12,694 nt of DNA. Origin: CBCPNA01 sp965120415 (GTDB lineage: Bacteria > Bacillota > Clostridia > Lachnospirales > CAG-274). Below are positions 6,239-12,694 of the stretch, in pieces. The notes under the pieces are model-generated. The model was not told the DNA's origin. It did no database searches and was given only the letters and a program-made list of their open reading frames with translations. Both the position numbers and the translations under genes were made by a program. The stretch spans positions 1 through 12,694 of the forward strand of contig CBCPNA010000043.1 in NCBI GenBank assembly GCA_965120415.1. Reading direction: 5' to 3'. Numbering within the stretch: position 1 is the first letter of the stretch; every line of letters begins with the position of its first letter.

Positions 6239-6874
6239 ATGGATATTTATATTAAGCCTATAAAAAAAGCATCTTTAAATAGTAAAGAAGTGTATATTAA
6301 AGATATAAGCGAAGTATATGCGCCAGAAAATATTTTAAAAAAAATAAAAAATTTAAAAATATTACAAATAGAAGAAAATGCCAGCAAAAATTATCTTGTA
6401 TCTATAATAGATATTATTAATTGTATAGATAAATCTTTACCAGGGCATACTATAAACAATGTTGGAGAAATAGATACAATAATTGAATATAACTATAAAA
6501 AAGATAAAGAAAATAAGCTAATACAAAATCTGAAAATAGCTTTTATAACAATAATTTTAATAGCTGGCTCTTCTACAGCTATTATGAGCTTTCATTCAGA
6601 CGCTCAGCTTTCTAAAGTGTTTGAAAATTATTACTATATATTTTTTAATGAAAGGATAGACAACCCGCTTATTTTAGATTTGCCTTATTCTATAGGGCTT
6701 GCAGTTGGGATAATTGTATTTTTTAACCATTTTAGCGGCAAAAAGCTTACATCAGACCCAACTCCTATAGAGGTAGAAATGTCTAATTATGAGGCAAATG
6801 TTACAGATAATATAATAGACACTTTAAATACAGAAAAAAATAAAAATAAAGGAAAGAAAAATGGAAATTCTTAA
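6239..6874 (+). CDS. spoVAA: Stage V sporulation protein AA
   Basis: SpoVAA is a forespore inner-membrane protein of the SpoVA complex that brings dipicolinic acid into the spore. The 211-residue protein has an N-terminal cytoplasmic region (about 1-95) with LVSIIDIINCI...IDTIIEY, two membrane segments (about 97-117 and 145-165), and the diagnostic C-terminal stretch AIMSFHSDAQLSKV...NERIDNPLILDLPYSIGLAVGIIVFFNH...DPTPIEVEMSNYE (about 114-184). This is close to the Bacillus SpoVAA pattern and normal in length. The tail is Lys/Asn-rich. ATG follows AAGGTGA. It is the first gene of a four-gene spoVA operon and overlaps spoVAB by 14 nt. Expression would be expected from sigma-G in the forespore, but no convincing sigma-G promoter is visible. 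Confidence 0.92.
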   Translation: MDIYIKPIKKASLNSKEVYIKDISEVYAPENILKKIKNLKILQIEENASKNYLVSIIDIINCIDKSLPGHTINNVGEIDTIIEYNYKKDKENKLIQNLKIAFITIILIAGSSTAIMSFHSDAQLSKVFENYYYIFFNERIDNPLILDLPYSIGLAVGIIVFFNHFSGKKLTSDPTPIEVEMSNYEANVTDNIIDTLNTEKNKNKGKKNGNS

Positions 6875-7292
6875 AAAATTTTTATGTATTTTAATATCAT
6901 TTTCTTCAGGACTTGTTATAGCTGGAGCTGTTTTTGCTTTTATTGCTATTATAGGTATTGTACCTCGACTTGCCCAAAAAACAAAAACAGAATCAAAAAT
7001 AAAAATATACGAAGAGGCTATTATTTTTGGTGGTATATTAGGTAGCCTATCTATATTATTTACAGTGCATCTACCTATAGGAAAATTTTTAGCTATTTTG
7101 TATGCTTTTTGTATAGGTATATTTTTTGGTTGTCTTGCTGTATCGCTAGCAGAAATTTTAAACGTTATACCTATATTAACAAGGCGTTCTCATATAAAAA
7201 AGGGGCTTAAATATTTTATCGTTGCTATCGCTATAGGCAAATTAATTGGCTCTATTTTATATTATGTAATACCAGGTTTTTATAGTTTGTAG
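6861..7292 (+). CDS. spoVAB: Stage V sporulation protein AB
   Basis: A 143-residue integral membrane protein of the SpoVA complex. About four hydrophobic segments are visible (roughly 8-33, 53-70, 76-100, 117-137). The family pattern appears in FIAIIGIVPRLAQ (27-39), YEEAIIFGGILGS (50-62) and especially GCLAVSLAEILNVIPILTRR (90-109), followed by IAIGKLIGSILYY. The ATG lies inside the end of spoVAA (14-nt overlap) with GGAAAG 5 nt upstream, so the two are translationally coupled. Its precise role in dipicolinate uptake is unknown even in Bacillus; together with SpoVAA it is often missing from clostridial spoVA operons, which makes its presence here informative. Confidence 0.92.
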   Translation: MEILKKFLCILISFSSGLVIAGAVFAFIAIIGIVPRLAQKTKTESKIKIYEEAIIFGGILGSLSILFTVHLPIGKFLAILYAFCIGIFFGCLAVSLAEILNVIPILTRRSHIKKGLKYFIVAIAIGKLIGSILYYVIPGFYSL

Positions 7293-7302
7293 GAGGGGTT
7301 TT

Positions 7303-7734
7303 ATGGAAAAAACAAAATTTCAAAATATGGTAAAAAAGGCATCGCCTAATAGTGCTATTTTTACTAATTGTATTAAAGCATTTTTTGTAGGAGGTATTAT
7401 TTGCTGTATTGGGCAATTTATAACAAATTTTTTTGTAAATAACGGCTATCCTAAAGAGGACGCAAGCTTATATACTTCTATAACATTAATCTTTTTATCT
7501 TCTCTTTTAACCGGGCTTGGGCTATATGCAAAGCTTGGCAAATTTGCTGGGGCTGGCTCTATTGTACCTATTACCGGCTTTTCTAATTCTGTTACTGCTC
7601 CAGCTATAGAGTTTAAAAAAGAGGGGTTTGTTTTGGGGCTTGGTGCAAAAATTTTTATTGTTGCTGGTCCTGTTATTTTGTACGGTACACTTACATCTAT
7701 TATTGTTGGTATAGTCTATTATTTTGTAAAATAG
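7303..7734 (+). CDS. spoVAC: Stage V sporulation protein AC (SpoVA channel component)
   Basis: A 143-residue membrane protein with about four hydrophobic segments (roughly 23-45, 57-75, 82-100, 112-139). The signature VPITGFSNSVTAPAIEFKKEGFVLGLGAKIFIVAGPVILYG (about 88-128) is the conserved core of SpoVAC. In Bacillus SpoVAC behaves as a mechanosensitive channel that releases dipicolinate in germination and is thought to pass it during spore formation. TAGGAGGGG overlaps the spoVAB stop and lies 4-5 nt before the ATG. SpoVAC and SpoVAD form the conserved minimum of SpoVA operons. Nothing is missing compared with the family. Confidence 0.96.
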   Translation: MEKTKFQNMVKKASPNSAIFTNCIKAFFVGGIICCIGQFITNFFVNNGYPKEDASLYTSITLIFLSSLLTGLGLYAKLGKFAGAGSIVPITGFSNSVTAPAIEFKKEGFVLGLGAKIFIVAGPVILYGTLTSIIVGIVYYFVK

Positions 7735-7743
7735 GAGAATTTT

Positions 7744-8754
7744 ATGGGAAAACATGTAGGAAAACAATCAGCTAAATTTGAAAAAGACATCTATATTTTA
7801 GAAACAGCGTCTACTGTCGGCAAAAAAGAGGGCGAAGGCCCACTAGCAAAATATTTTGATACAATATCTAAAGATGACTATTTTGGAGAAAATACTTGGG
7901 AAAAAGCAGAAAGCAAGATGGTTAATTCCAATTTTAAATTATGCCTTAAAAAGGCAAATATGTCTTTTGATGAAATAGATTATATATACGCTGGCGATTT
8001 ATTAAACCAAAATTGTGGCTCTAATTATGCTATAAGAGAGCTTGGAGTTCCTTTTTTTGGTGTTTTTGGAGCTTGCTCCACAATGGGCGAGGCTATGGCG
8101 CTTGGCGCTATTAACATAGAAAGCGGTATAGGGCAAAATATTTTAGTTGGAGCATCTAGCCATTTTTGTACAGCTGAAAAGCAATTTAGATTTCCTTTAA
8201 ATCTTGGTACACAGCGCCCAAAAACATCTACATGGACTGTAACCGGAGCTGCGTCTTGTCTACTTTCTTTGAAAAAAGGTAATGTTAAAATAAGTGGTAT
8301 AACAACAGGCAAGATAGTAGATTTAGGCATAAAAGATTCTAACAATATGGGCGGAGCTATGGCTCCAGCTGCTGCTGATGTAATTGTATCTAATTTTAAA
8401 GATTTTAATATTGACCCTTCTTATTATGACATGATTTTTACAGGCGATTTAGGCTATGTAGGTAAAGAGCTTATAATAGAGCTTATAAAAGAGGAGGGCT
8501 TTGATATTTCCAAAAATTATACAGATTGTGGAATAGAAATATTTGATCAAAAAACTCAAGATACGCACGCTGGAGGAAGTGGCTGTGCTTGTTCCGGTAC
8601 TACTTTTGCTGGTATGATATATTCAAAATTAAAAAATAAAGAGCTAAAAAGAATATTATTTGTACCAACAGGGGCTTTAATGAGCCCTACTAGCGTCCAG
8701 CAAGGAGAAAGCATAGCTGGTATTGCCCACGCTATTATTATAGAAAGCATTTAA
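7744..8754 (+). CDS. spoVAD: Stage V sporulation protein AD (dipicolinic-acid-binding, thiolase fold)
   Basis: A soluble 336-residue protein with a thiolase-like fold that, in Bacillus, binds dipicolinic acid at the membrane face of the SpoVA complex. Visible landmarks are YAGDLLNQN (82-90), FGVFGACSTMGEAMALGA (105-122), where C111 occupies the thiolase-cysteine position, NLGTQRPKTSTWTVTGAASCLLS (153-175), FTGDLGYVGKELI (232-244) and DTHAGGSGCACS (273-284), and the C-terminal PTGALMSPTSVQQGE (308-322). Length is normal. TAGGAG overlaps the spoVAC stop, with the ATG 9 nt after it. It is the last spoVA gene: the next gene begins 81 nt later, is yajC, and has its own promoter, so spoVAE is not encoded here. 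Confidence 0.97.
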   Translation: MGKHVGKQSAKFEKDIYILETASTVGKKEGEGPLAKYFDTISKDDYFGENTWEKAESKMVNSNFKLCLKKANMSFDEIDYIYAGDLLNQNCGSNYAIRELGVPFFGVFGACSTMGEAMALGAINIESGIGQNILVGASSHFCTAEKQFRFPLNLGTQRPKTSTWTVTGAASCLLSLKKGNVKISGITTGKIVDLGIKDSNNMGGAMAPAAADVIVSNFKDFNIDPSYYDMIFTGDLGYVGKELIIELIKEEGFDISKNYTDCGIEIFDQKTQDTHAGGSGCACSGTTFAGMIYSKLKNKELKRILFVPTGALMSPTSVQQGESIAGIAHAIIIESI

Positions 8755-8776
8755 TAATTAATAACTTTTAGCTGTA

Positions 8777-8805
8777 TTGACTATGTTTTAATATTATTAT
8801 ATAAT
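8777..8805 (+). promoter_or_regulatory. Sigma-A promoter of yajC
   Basis: TTGACT (8777-8782) and a perfect TATAAT (8800-8805) are separated by 17 nt, the optimal spacing. The predicted start near 8812 leaves a leader of about 24 nt that carries TAGGAGTG before the yajC ATG. It separates the vegetative yajC unit from the sporulation operon just upstream. Confidence 0.85.
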
Positions 8806-8835
8806 ATAATAAAATTAAAATTTAGGAGTGTTTAA

Positions 8836-9237
8836 ATGAATTTTTTATTAGATGGCGTTATTAGAAGTCAAAGCGTTATTTCAGAACAAGCAACACAAGC
8901 CCAAAGTGTAACCTCTACAGGGGGTAGCGGTTCTTCTATATGGGGTACACTTATATATATAGGTATTATTTTAATATTATTTTATTTTTTCGGCATAAGA
9001 CCACAAAAAAAGAGAGAAAAAGCGCTTAATGCCTTGCAAGAAGAGCTTAAAGTTGGCGATAATGTTTTATTAGATAGCGGTATATACGGCAAAATTTCTT
9101 CTATAGATAAAGATACTTTTATAATAGAGCTTGGCACTAACAAAACAATATTAGTACCGGTACTTAAAAGAAGAATTATGGCAAAAGATGATACGGCGCT
9201 ATCTCCTGCTCCTCAAAATAAAGATGAATCTAAATAA
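8836..9237 (+). CDS. yajC: Preprotein translocase subunit YajC
   Basis: YajC is the small accessory protein of the SecDF part of the Sec translocase. The 133-residue protein has one membrane helix (about 37-53), then the typical FGIRPQKKREKAL (52-64), and a soluble domain with LKVGDNVLLDSGIYGKISSIDKDTFIIELGTNKTILVPVLKRRI (71-114), the YajC beta-domain. The N-terminus has a 36-residue Ser/Thr/Gln/Gly-rich extension (MNFLLDG...STGGSGSS) longer than usual. This could be an extracytoplasmic tail; the frame has no later ATG before the helix, and AGGAGTG supports the start used. The gene has its own promoter and is not next to secD or secF in this window. Whether it acts in Sec export or elsewhere cannot be told. 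Confidence 0.93.
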   Translation: MNFLLDGVIRSQSVISEQATQAQSVTSTGGSGSSIWGTLIYIGIILILFYFFGIRPQKKREKALNALQEELKVGDNVLLDSGIYGKISSIDKDTFIIELGTNKTILVPVLKRRIMAKDDTALSPAPQNKDESK

Positions 9238-9244
9238 AAAATGT

Positions 9245-9273
9245 TTGCAAATATTTAATTTTTATATTAAAAT
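9245..9273 (+). promoter_or_regulatory. Candidate sigma-A promoter of the ireB-ruvX-rnj cluster
   Basis: TTGCAA (9245-9250) and TAAAAT (9268-9273) are separated by 17 nt, about 50 nt before the ireB start. No terminator is seen between yajC and this point, so read-through from yajC may add to transcription. Confidence 0.55.
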
Positions 9274-9321
9274 ATTATTAAATGATTGTTCGGATACACT
9301 TTTATAAAAGGAGGCTTATCT

Positions 9322-9582
9322 ATGGATAAAAACGATATATCTTTTACCCAAAAATTTGCTCAAAATAATTTCGATGACAAAAGCTTAGATTGCATATTAA
9401 ACGATGTTAAAGAAGCTATGCTTGAAAAGGGCTATAACCCTGTAAGCCAGATTGTTGGGTATATATTATCTGGCGATCCAACATACATAACAAGCCATAA
9501 AGGAGCAAGAAGCACTATCAGCAAAATAGAAAAAAATGAGCTTTTGGAGCAAATTGTTAAAAGCTACTTAAACTCCTTATAA
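9322..9582 (+). CDS. ireB: IreB family regulatory phosphoprotein (DUF965)
   Basis: An 86-residue cytoplasmic protein of the IreB/YrzL family. In Enterococcus faecalis IreB is phosphorylated on N-terminal threonines by the PASTA kinase IreK and modulates cephalosporin resistance and wall stress. Here the N-terminus (MDKNDISFTQKF) offers S7 and T9 as counterparts. The family core EKGYNPVSQIVGYILSGDPTYITSHKGARSTISKIEKNELLEQIVKSYL (about 35-83) is clear. ATG 9322 is preferred over an in-frame ATG at 9286, because AAAAGGAGG lies 7 nt before it and the protein then has the usual length. It is followed at 5 nt by ruvX, the order known from Bacillus yrzL-yrrK-yrzB. The matching kinase is not in this window. 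Confidence 0.95.
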   Translation: MDKNDISFTQKFAQNNFDDKSLDCILNDVKEAMLEKGYNPVSQIVGYILSGDPTYITSHKGARSTISKIEKNELLEQIVKSYLNSL

Positions 9583-9587
9583 ACACT

Positions 9588-10010
9588 ATGAGAATACTTG
9601 GATTAGATTTTGGCGAAAAAACAATAGGTGTTTCTATAAGCGACCCTTTTGGCTGGACTGCCCAAGGCCTTGAAGTTATTAAAAGAAACCAAGAAACAGA
9701 TATTAAAAAAAGCCTTGAAAGGCTAAAAAATATTATTACAACCTACAATGTAGAAAAAATTGTTTTAGGCTATCCCAAAAATATGAACAATACAATAGGA
9801 GAAAGGGCTCAAAAAACTATAGCCTTTAAAAAGAAGCTAGAGAGCTCTTTTAACATACCGGTTATACTATGGGATGAAAGGCTTAGCACGCTTGGTGCTA
9901 GCCGCTCTCTTCTAGAGGCCTCTATTAGCAGAAAAAAGCGTGAAAATGTTATAGACAAAATGGCCGCCGTTTTTATATTACAAGGTTTTTTAAATAGTAA
10001 CAATCATTAA
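9588..10010 (+). CDS. ruvX: YqgF/RuvX family putative Holliday junction resolvase or pre-16S rRNA nuclease
   Basis: A 140-residue RNase H-like nuclease. Bacterial YqgF/RuvX proteins are implicated in 5'-end maturation of 16S rRNA and have also been annotated as Holliday junction resolvases. The fold's acidic sites are present: D7 in ILGLDFGEKTIGV, the DERLST motif with D96 and E97, and D123 in NVIDKMAAVFILQGFL; GYPKNMNN...GERA (61-73) is the usual glycine/proline loop. No Shine-Dalgarno precedes the ATG. Its start is 5 nt after the ireB stop, so ribosomes probably continue from ireB. The length and all key residues are normal. Confidence 0.95.
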   Translation: MRILGLDFGEKTIGVSISDPFGWTAQGLEVIKRNQETDIKKSLERLKNIITTYNVEKIVLGYPKNMNNTIGERAQKTIAFKKKLESSFNIPVILWDERLSTLGASRSLLEASISRKKRENVIDKMAAVFILQGFLNSNNH

Positions 10011-10035
10011 TATTTAATATTAGAAAGGATCTTTT

Positions 10036-10362
10036 ATGAATAATATGGATAATTTAAATAATGAAATTTTAGATGAATTTGAAGAAGATGAATTACAAAC
10101 TATACAAGTTGTGACAGAAGATGATGAAATTATCGATTGTATTGTTATCGATGCTGTAAAGCTTGATGATATAGAATATCTATTAGTTGTTCCTCAAGAA
10201 GATATAGAAAGCGATACCGACAAGGCAGATGCCTTTATATTAAAAACAATAGAAGAAAAAGAAAATGAAATAATATATTCTCCTATTGAAGATGACAAAG
10301 AATATGAAAAAGTAATAGCATTACTACAAAAAAGCTCTGATGACTATACTTTAGAATTTTAA
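10036..10362 (+). CDS. Acidic DUF1292 (YrzB-like) protein
   Basis: A 108-residue strongly acidic soluble protein of unknown function. The DUF1292 core runs from about residue 24 to 97: TEDDEIIDCIVIDAVKLDDIEYLLVVPQEDI, then ADAFILKTIEEKENEIIYSPIEDDKEYEKVIALLQ. It alternates strands with acidic turns and has no catalytic motif. The first ATG is used with GAAAGGATC upstream; a second Met at residue 4 is possible. The gene lies 25 nt after ruvX and 15 nt before the RNase J gene, matching the common Firmicute order ireB-ruvX-yrzB. A protein-interaction or ribosome-linked role has been suggested only by neighbourhood; sequence alone does not decide. Confidence 0.9.
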   Translation: MNNMDNLNNEILDEFEEDELQTIQVVTEDDEIIDCIVIDAVKLDDIEYLLVVPQEDIESDTDKADAFILKTIEEKENEIIYSPIEDDKEYEKVIALLQKSSDDYTLEF

Positions 10363-10377
10363 TTTGGAGGTGTAAAT

Positions 10378-12192
10378 TTGGCTAACAATACTATTAAAAA
10401 TGCTACTAAACTTAATGCAACAGTTAAAAAGGCTAATACAAAAGCTAAAAATAGCTCTGCTGTTAATAATAAAATAAGCTTAACAAATAATACAGCGCTT
10501 AAAAAAATTAAGCCCCCAGCACGTTCTATTTCTACTAACAAATTAAAAATTATTCCTCTTGGGGGGCTACAAGAAGTAGGCAAAAATATAACTGCATTTG
10601 AATATGATAATCAAATAATAATTGTCGATTGTGGCGTTTCTTTCCCAGAAGATGATATGCTAGGTATTGACCTTGTTATACCAGACTTTTCTTATTTAGT
10701 TAAAAATATGGAAAAGGTTAAAGCTGTCTTTTTAACACACGGACATGAAGACCATATAGGCGCTATGCCCTATTTTTTAAAGCAAATTAATGTACCTATA
10801 TACGGTACAAGGCTAACTATAGGGCTTATAGAAAATAAGCTTAAAGAACATGGCATATTAAATAAAGTTAATAGAAATTGTGTTTCTGCTGGCGATACTA
10901 TAAAAATAGGCTCTTTTAAAGTTGAATTTATACGTGTTACACATAGTATAGCAGATTCTTGCGCTTTAGCTATAACAACTCCTGTTGGTGTTGTTGTACA
11001 TTCTGGCGACTTTAAAATAGACCATACCCCTATACAAGGCGACTCAATAGATTTACAGCGTTTTGCTGAGCTTGGCAAAAAGGGCGTTCTCCTTTTTATG
11101 TGTGAAAGCACTAATGTTGAGCTTAAAGGCTTTACTATGAGCGAAAAAAGTGTTGGTATTATATTTGATGAAATATTTTCAGAATCTTTAGAACAACGTA
11201 TAATGGTTGCAACTTTTTCTTCAAATATTCATCGTATACAACAGATTATAAACTGTGCTGTAAAGTATAAAAGAAAAGTTGCTATAATAGGACGCAGTAT
11301 GAATAATGCTGTCAAGACGTCATCAGAGCTTGGATATTTAGATATACCTAAAAGGCTTGTTATAGATATAAATGAAGTTAAAAATTATCAAGATAGGCAA
11401 ATTGTAATTATTATGACTGGTAGCCAAGGAGAAACGATGGCTGCCCTTTCAAGAATTTCTTTAGGTGACCACAAACAAATTGAAATTAAGCCAAAAGATA
11501 AAGTTATTATCAGTGCCTCTCCTATACCGGGTAATGAAAAAAATGTCTATAGGCTTATAAACGATTTATTAAAAAAAGAAGCCGAAGTTGTATACGAAGG
11601 GCTAAAAGATGTCCATGTTTCTGGACATGCAAGGCAAGAAGAAATTAAAATACTCCATGCTTTAATAAAGCCTAAATTTTTTGTTCCTGTCCATGGAGAA
11701 TTTAAGCATTTAAAAGCACACGCAAATCTTGCTATAGAGCTTGGTATGAACCCAAAAAATGTATTTGTTTTAGAGCGTGGCTCTGTTTTAGAAGTATCTA
11801 AAAGATTTGCTAAAATAAACGGCTCTGTCCCTTCTGGGCAATTACTTGTAGACGGACTTGGGGTTGGCGATGTTGGTAACATTGTTTTAAGAGATAGAAA
11901 GCATCTAGCGCAAGATGGGCTTATGATAGTTGTTGTATCGGTAGAATCAAGCAGCGGCGCTTTATTATCTGGGCCTGATATTATATCAAGAGGTTTTGTA
12001 TACGTTAGAGAATCTGAAGAACTTCTTACGCAAGCTAAAGCTGTTGTTGCTGAAGCTTTAACCTCTTCTGGAGAATCTCATGTCAACGACTGGGCTTATT
12101 TAAAAACATTAATAAAAGATACATTAAAAGAATTTTTATGGCAAAAAACAAAAAGAAGCCCTATGATTTTACCTATTATTATGGAAATTTAA
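10378..12192 (+). CDS. rnjA: Ribonuclease J
   Basis: RNase J is a Zn-dependent 5'-3' exo- and endoribonuclease of the metallo-beta-lactamase/beta-CASP family, central to Firmicute mRNA decay and rRNA maturation. The 604-residue protein has the metal site HGHEDH (121-126), H189 in RVTHS, D211 in HSGDFKIDHTP, and H439 in VPVHGEFKHL. The beta-CASP region runs from about 272 to 390 (ATFSSNIHRIQQII, GRSMNN, MTGSQGE, SASPIPGNE). HVSGHARQEE (413-422) and the C-terminal dimerisation domain (about 490-604) follow. The start codon is TTG at 10378, after TTGGAGGTG. About 50 residues of basic, Asn/Thr/Lys-rich, low-complexity sequence precede the usual start around KLKIIPLGGLQEVGKN. This tail may help bind RNA. 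No second RNase J gene is in the window, so J1 versus J2 cannot be settled. Confidence 0.97.
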   Translation: MANNTIKNATKLNATVKKANTKAKNSSAVNNKISLTNNTALKKIKPPARSISTNKLKIIPLGGLQEVGKNITAFEYDNQIIIVDCGVSFPEDDMLGIDLVIPDFSYLVKNMEKVKAVFLTHGHEDHIGAMPYFLKQINVPIYGTRLTIGLIENKLKEHGILNKVNRNCVSAGDTIKIGSFKVEFIRVTHSIADSCALAITTPVGVVVHSGDFKIDHTPIQGDSIDLQRFAELGKKGVLLFMCESTNVELKGFTMSEKSVGIIFDEIFSESLEQRIMVATFSSNIHRIQQIINCAVKYKRKVAIIGRSMNNAVKTSSELGYLDIPKRLVIDINEVKNYQDRQIVIIMTGSQGETMAALSRISLGDHKQIEIKPKDKVIISASPIPGNEKNVYRLINDLLKKEAEVVYEGLKDVHVSGHARQEEIKILHALIKPKFFVPVHGEFKHLKAHANLAIELGMNPKNVFVLERGSVLEVSKRFAKINGSVPSGQLLVDGLGVGDVGNIVLRDRKHLAQDGLMIVVVSVESSSGALLSGPDIISRGFVYVRESEELLTQAKAVVAEALTSSGESHVNDWAYLKTLIKDTLKEFLWQKTKRSPMILPIIMEI

Positions 12193-12226
12193 AATAAGCC
12201 CACTTTATGTGGGGTTATTTAATTTT
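12193..12226 (+). terminator. Intrinsic terminator after the RNase J gene
   Basis: AATAAGCCCAC (12193-12203) pairs with GTGGGGTTATT (12209-12219) with one G/G mismatch, around a TTTAT loop. A T-rich tail (TAATTTT) follows. The GC-rich centre CCCAC/GTGGG stands out in A+T-rich surroundings and closes the yajC/ireB-to-rnj unit. Confidence 0.8.
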
Positions 12227-12657
12227 ATAATTTTATATAGCATAAAATTTATATCACTGTATATTATATTTATTTAATATGCTTTTTATATCTATTTTTT
12301 ACTATGTAATTACTTTGGAATAAAATTTTCTTTTTGTATTAGTTTTTGTAATATATATAAAATACTTTTTTATATTGGCTAAATGTAAAAAGTACTTTTC
12401 ATTGCTTTTTTATTTGTATAAATTAAAATTTAAGTTGCTTTCCCCTTTTCTAGCTTATTTTTTATTATCTCTTTTCCATTATACAAAAAGGATATAAAAT
12501 TTTTATTGCTTATTCATCAATTTATATATTTCTAATATTTTATTTCCTATTTTATCCGTATAATAAAATAAAATAAATTATATATTCCTCCTAACACTCT
12601 AATTTACCTTATGCAATATATTTCAAATATATTTTTTCCCTACATTTTCCCTATTCC
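12227..12657. other. A+T-rich region without a recognisable gene
   Basis: All six frames are broken by frequent stops and no coding pattern was seen. Two weak marks are present: a 12-bp palindrome AAAAGTACTTTT at 12388-12399, and a palindromic hairpin 12615-12633 (AATATATTT/AAATATATT) followed by TTTT on the plus strand. On the minus strand, AGGAGG (about 12592-12587) looks like a ribosome binding site, but no start codon with an open frame follows it. It may be ordinary spacer or the remains of a lost gene. Confidence 0.5.
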
Positions 12658-12694
12658 CTAACTTTCAAAATACTTATTCATAGCCTGTGCTGCC
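12658..12694 (-). CDS. Possible last codons of a gene entering from beyond the right edge
   Basis: On the minus strand the edge reads in frame as AAQAMNKYFES followed by TAG (12660-12658). The composition is unlike the A+T-only surroundings and looks like an amphipathic C-terminal helix of a coding sequence. Only eleven residues are visible, so neither family nor reality can be settled from the window. Confidence 0.35.
   Translation of the reverse strand, partial: AAQAMNKYFES

Noticed and set aside
8025..8345. Open frame antisense to spoVAD
   Set aside because: It lies wholly within a strongly conserved gene and has no ribosome binding site or family resemblance.
9286..9321. Upstream ATG at 9286 as start of ireB
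   Set aside because: No Shine-Dalgarno; AAAAGGAGG and family length both support 9322.
10770..11882. Open frames antisense to the RNase J gene
   Set aside because: They overlap conserved catalytic sequence of the real gene and show no independent coding signals.
12615..12637. A/T-only hairpin with a T-run as an intrinsic terminator
   Set aside because: The stem has no G-C pair, and no plus-strand gene ends nearby; on the minus strand no T-run follows it.

Overview
The window is very A+T-rich, and its gene content points to a spore-forming, low-GC Firmicute of the class Clostridia, perhaps Lachnospirales-like. The main signs are a SpoVA operon, an ireB-ruvX-DUF1292-RNase J cluster, Rho, strong AGGAGG ribosome binding sites and a TPP riboswitch. 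No mobile element, CRISPR array, rRNA or tRNA gene was seen. Genus and species cannot be told from the sequence alone.

Layout. (1) 1-426: the C-terminal end of a DUF2971-like protein, then a hairpin that can terminate transcription from both sides. (2) 460-870, minus strand: a small unrecognised protein with two HTH-like stretches. (3) 996-3186, plus strand: a sigma-A-type promoter, a single-pass LysM protein with a Thr-rich linker, and rho, closed by a bidirectional terminator. (4) 3193-6149, minus strand: a TPP-riboswitch-controlled operon with a small thiamine-binding protein and a ThiX/ThiY/ThiZ-type ABC transporter for thiamine-precursor pyrimidines. Promoter, aptamer, terminator and four genes are all visible. 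(5) 6154-6196: a perfect 14-bp inverted repeat between the two divergent operons. (6) 6239-8754, plus strand: spoVAA-spoVAB-spoVAC-spoVAD, with no spoVAE following. (7) 8777-9237: yajC behind its own promoter. (8) 9245-12226: ireB, ruvX, a DUF1292 gene and a TTG-started RNase J gene, with a promoter in front and a terminator behind. (9) 12227-12694: about 430 bp of A+T-rich sequence without a gene, then possibly the last codons of a minus-strand gene entering from beyond the window.

How the genes work together. The thi operon should be shut off when cytoplasmic thiamine pyrophosphate is high and should import pyrimidine salvage substrates when it is low. The SpoVA proteins form the inner-membrane route for dipicolinic acid into the spore. 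The last cluster joins housekeeping functions (YajC of the Sec translocase, the kinase substrate IreB, the YqgF/RuvX nuclease family and RNase J) in an order well known in Firmicutes. Within three operons the UAG stop of one gene repeatedly forms the start of the next gene's Shine-Dalgarno, which suggests coupled translation.

Most of the window is recognisable biology; no clearly new system was found. The observations most worth a second look are the unrecognised 460-870 gene, the LysM/Rho pairing, the missing spoVAE, the intergenic inverted repeat and the compact TPP-riboswitch promoter.
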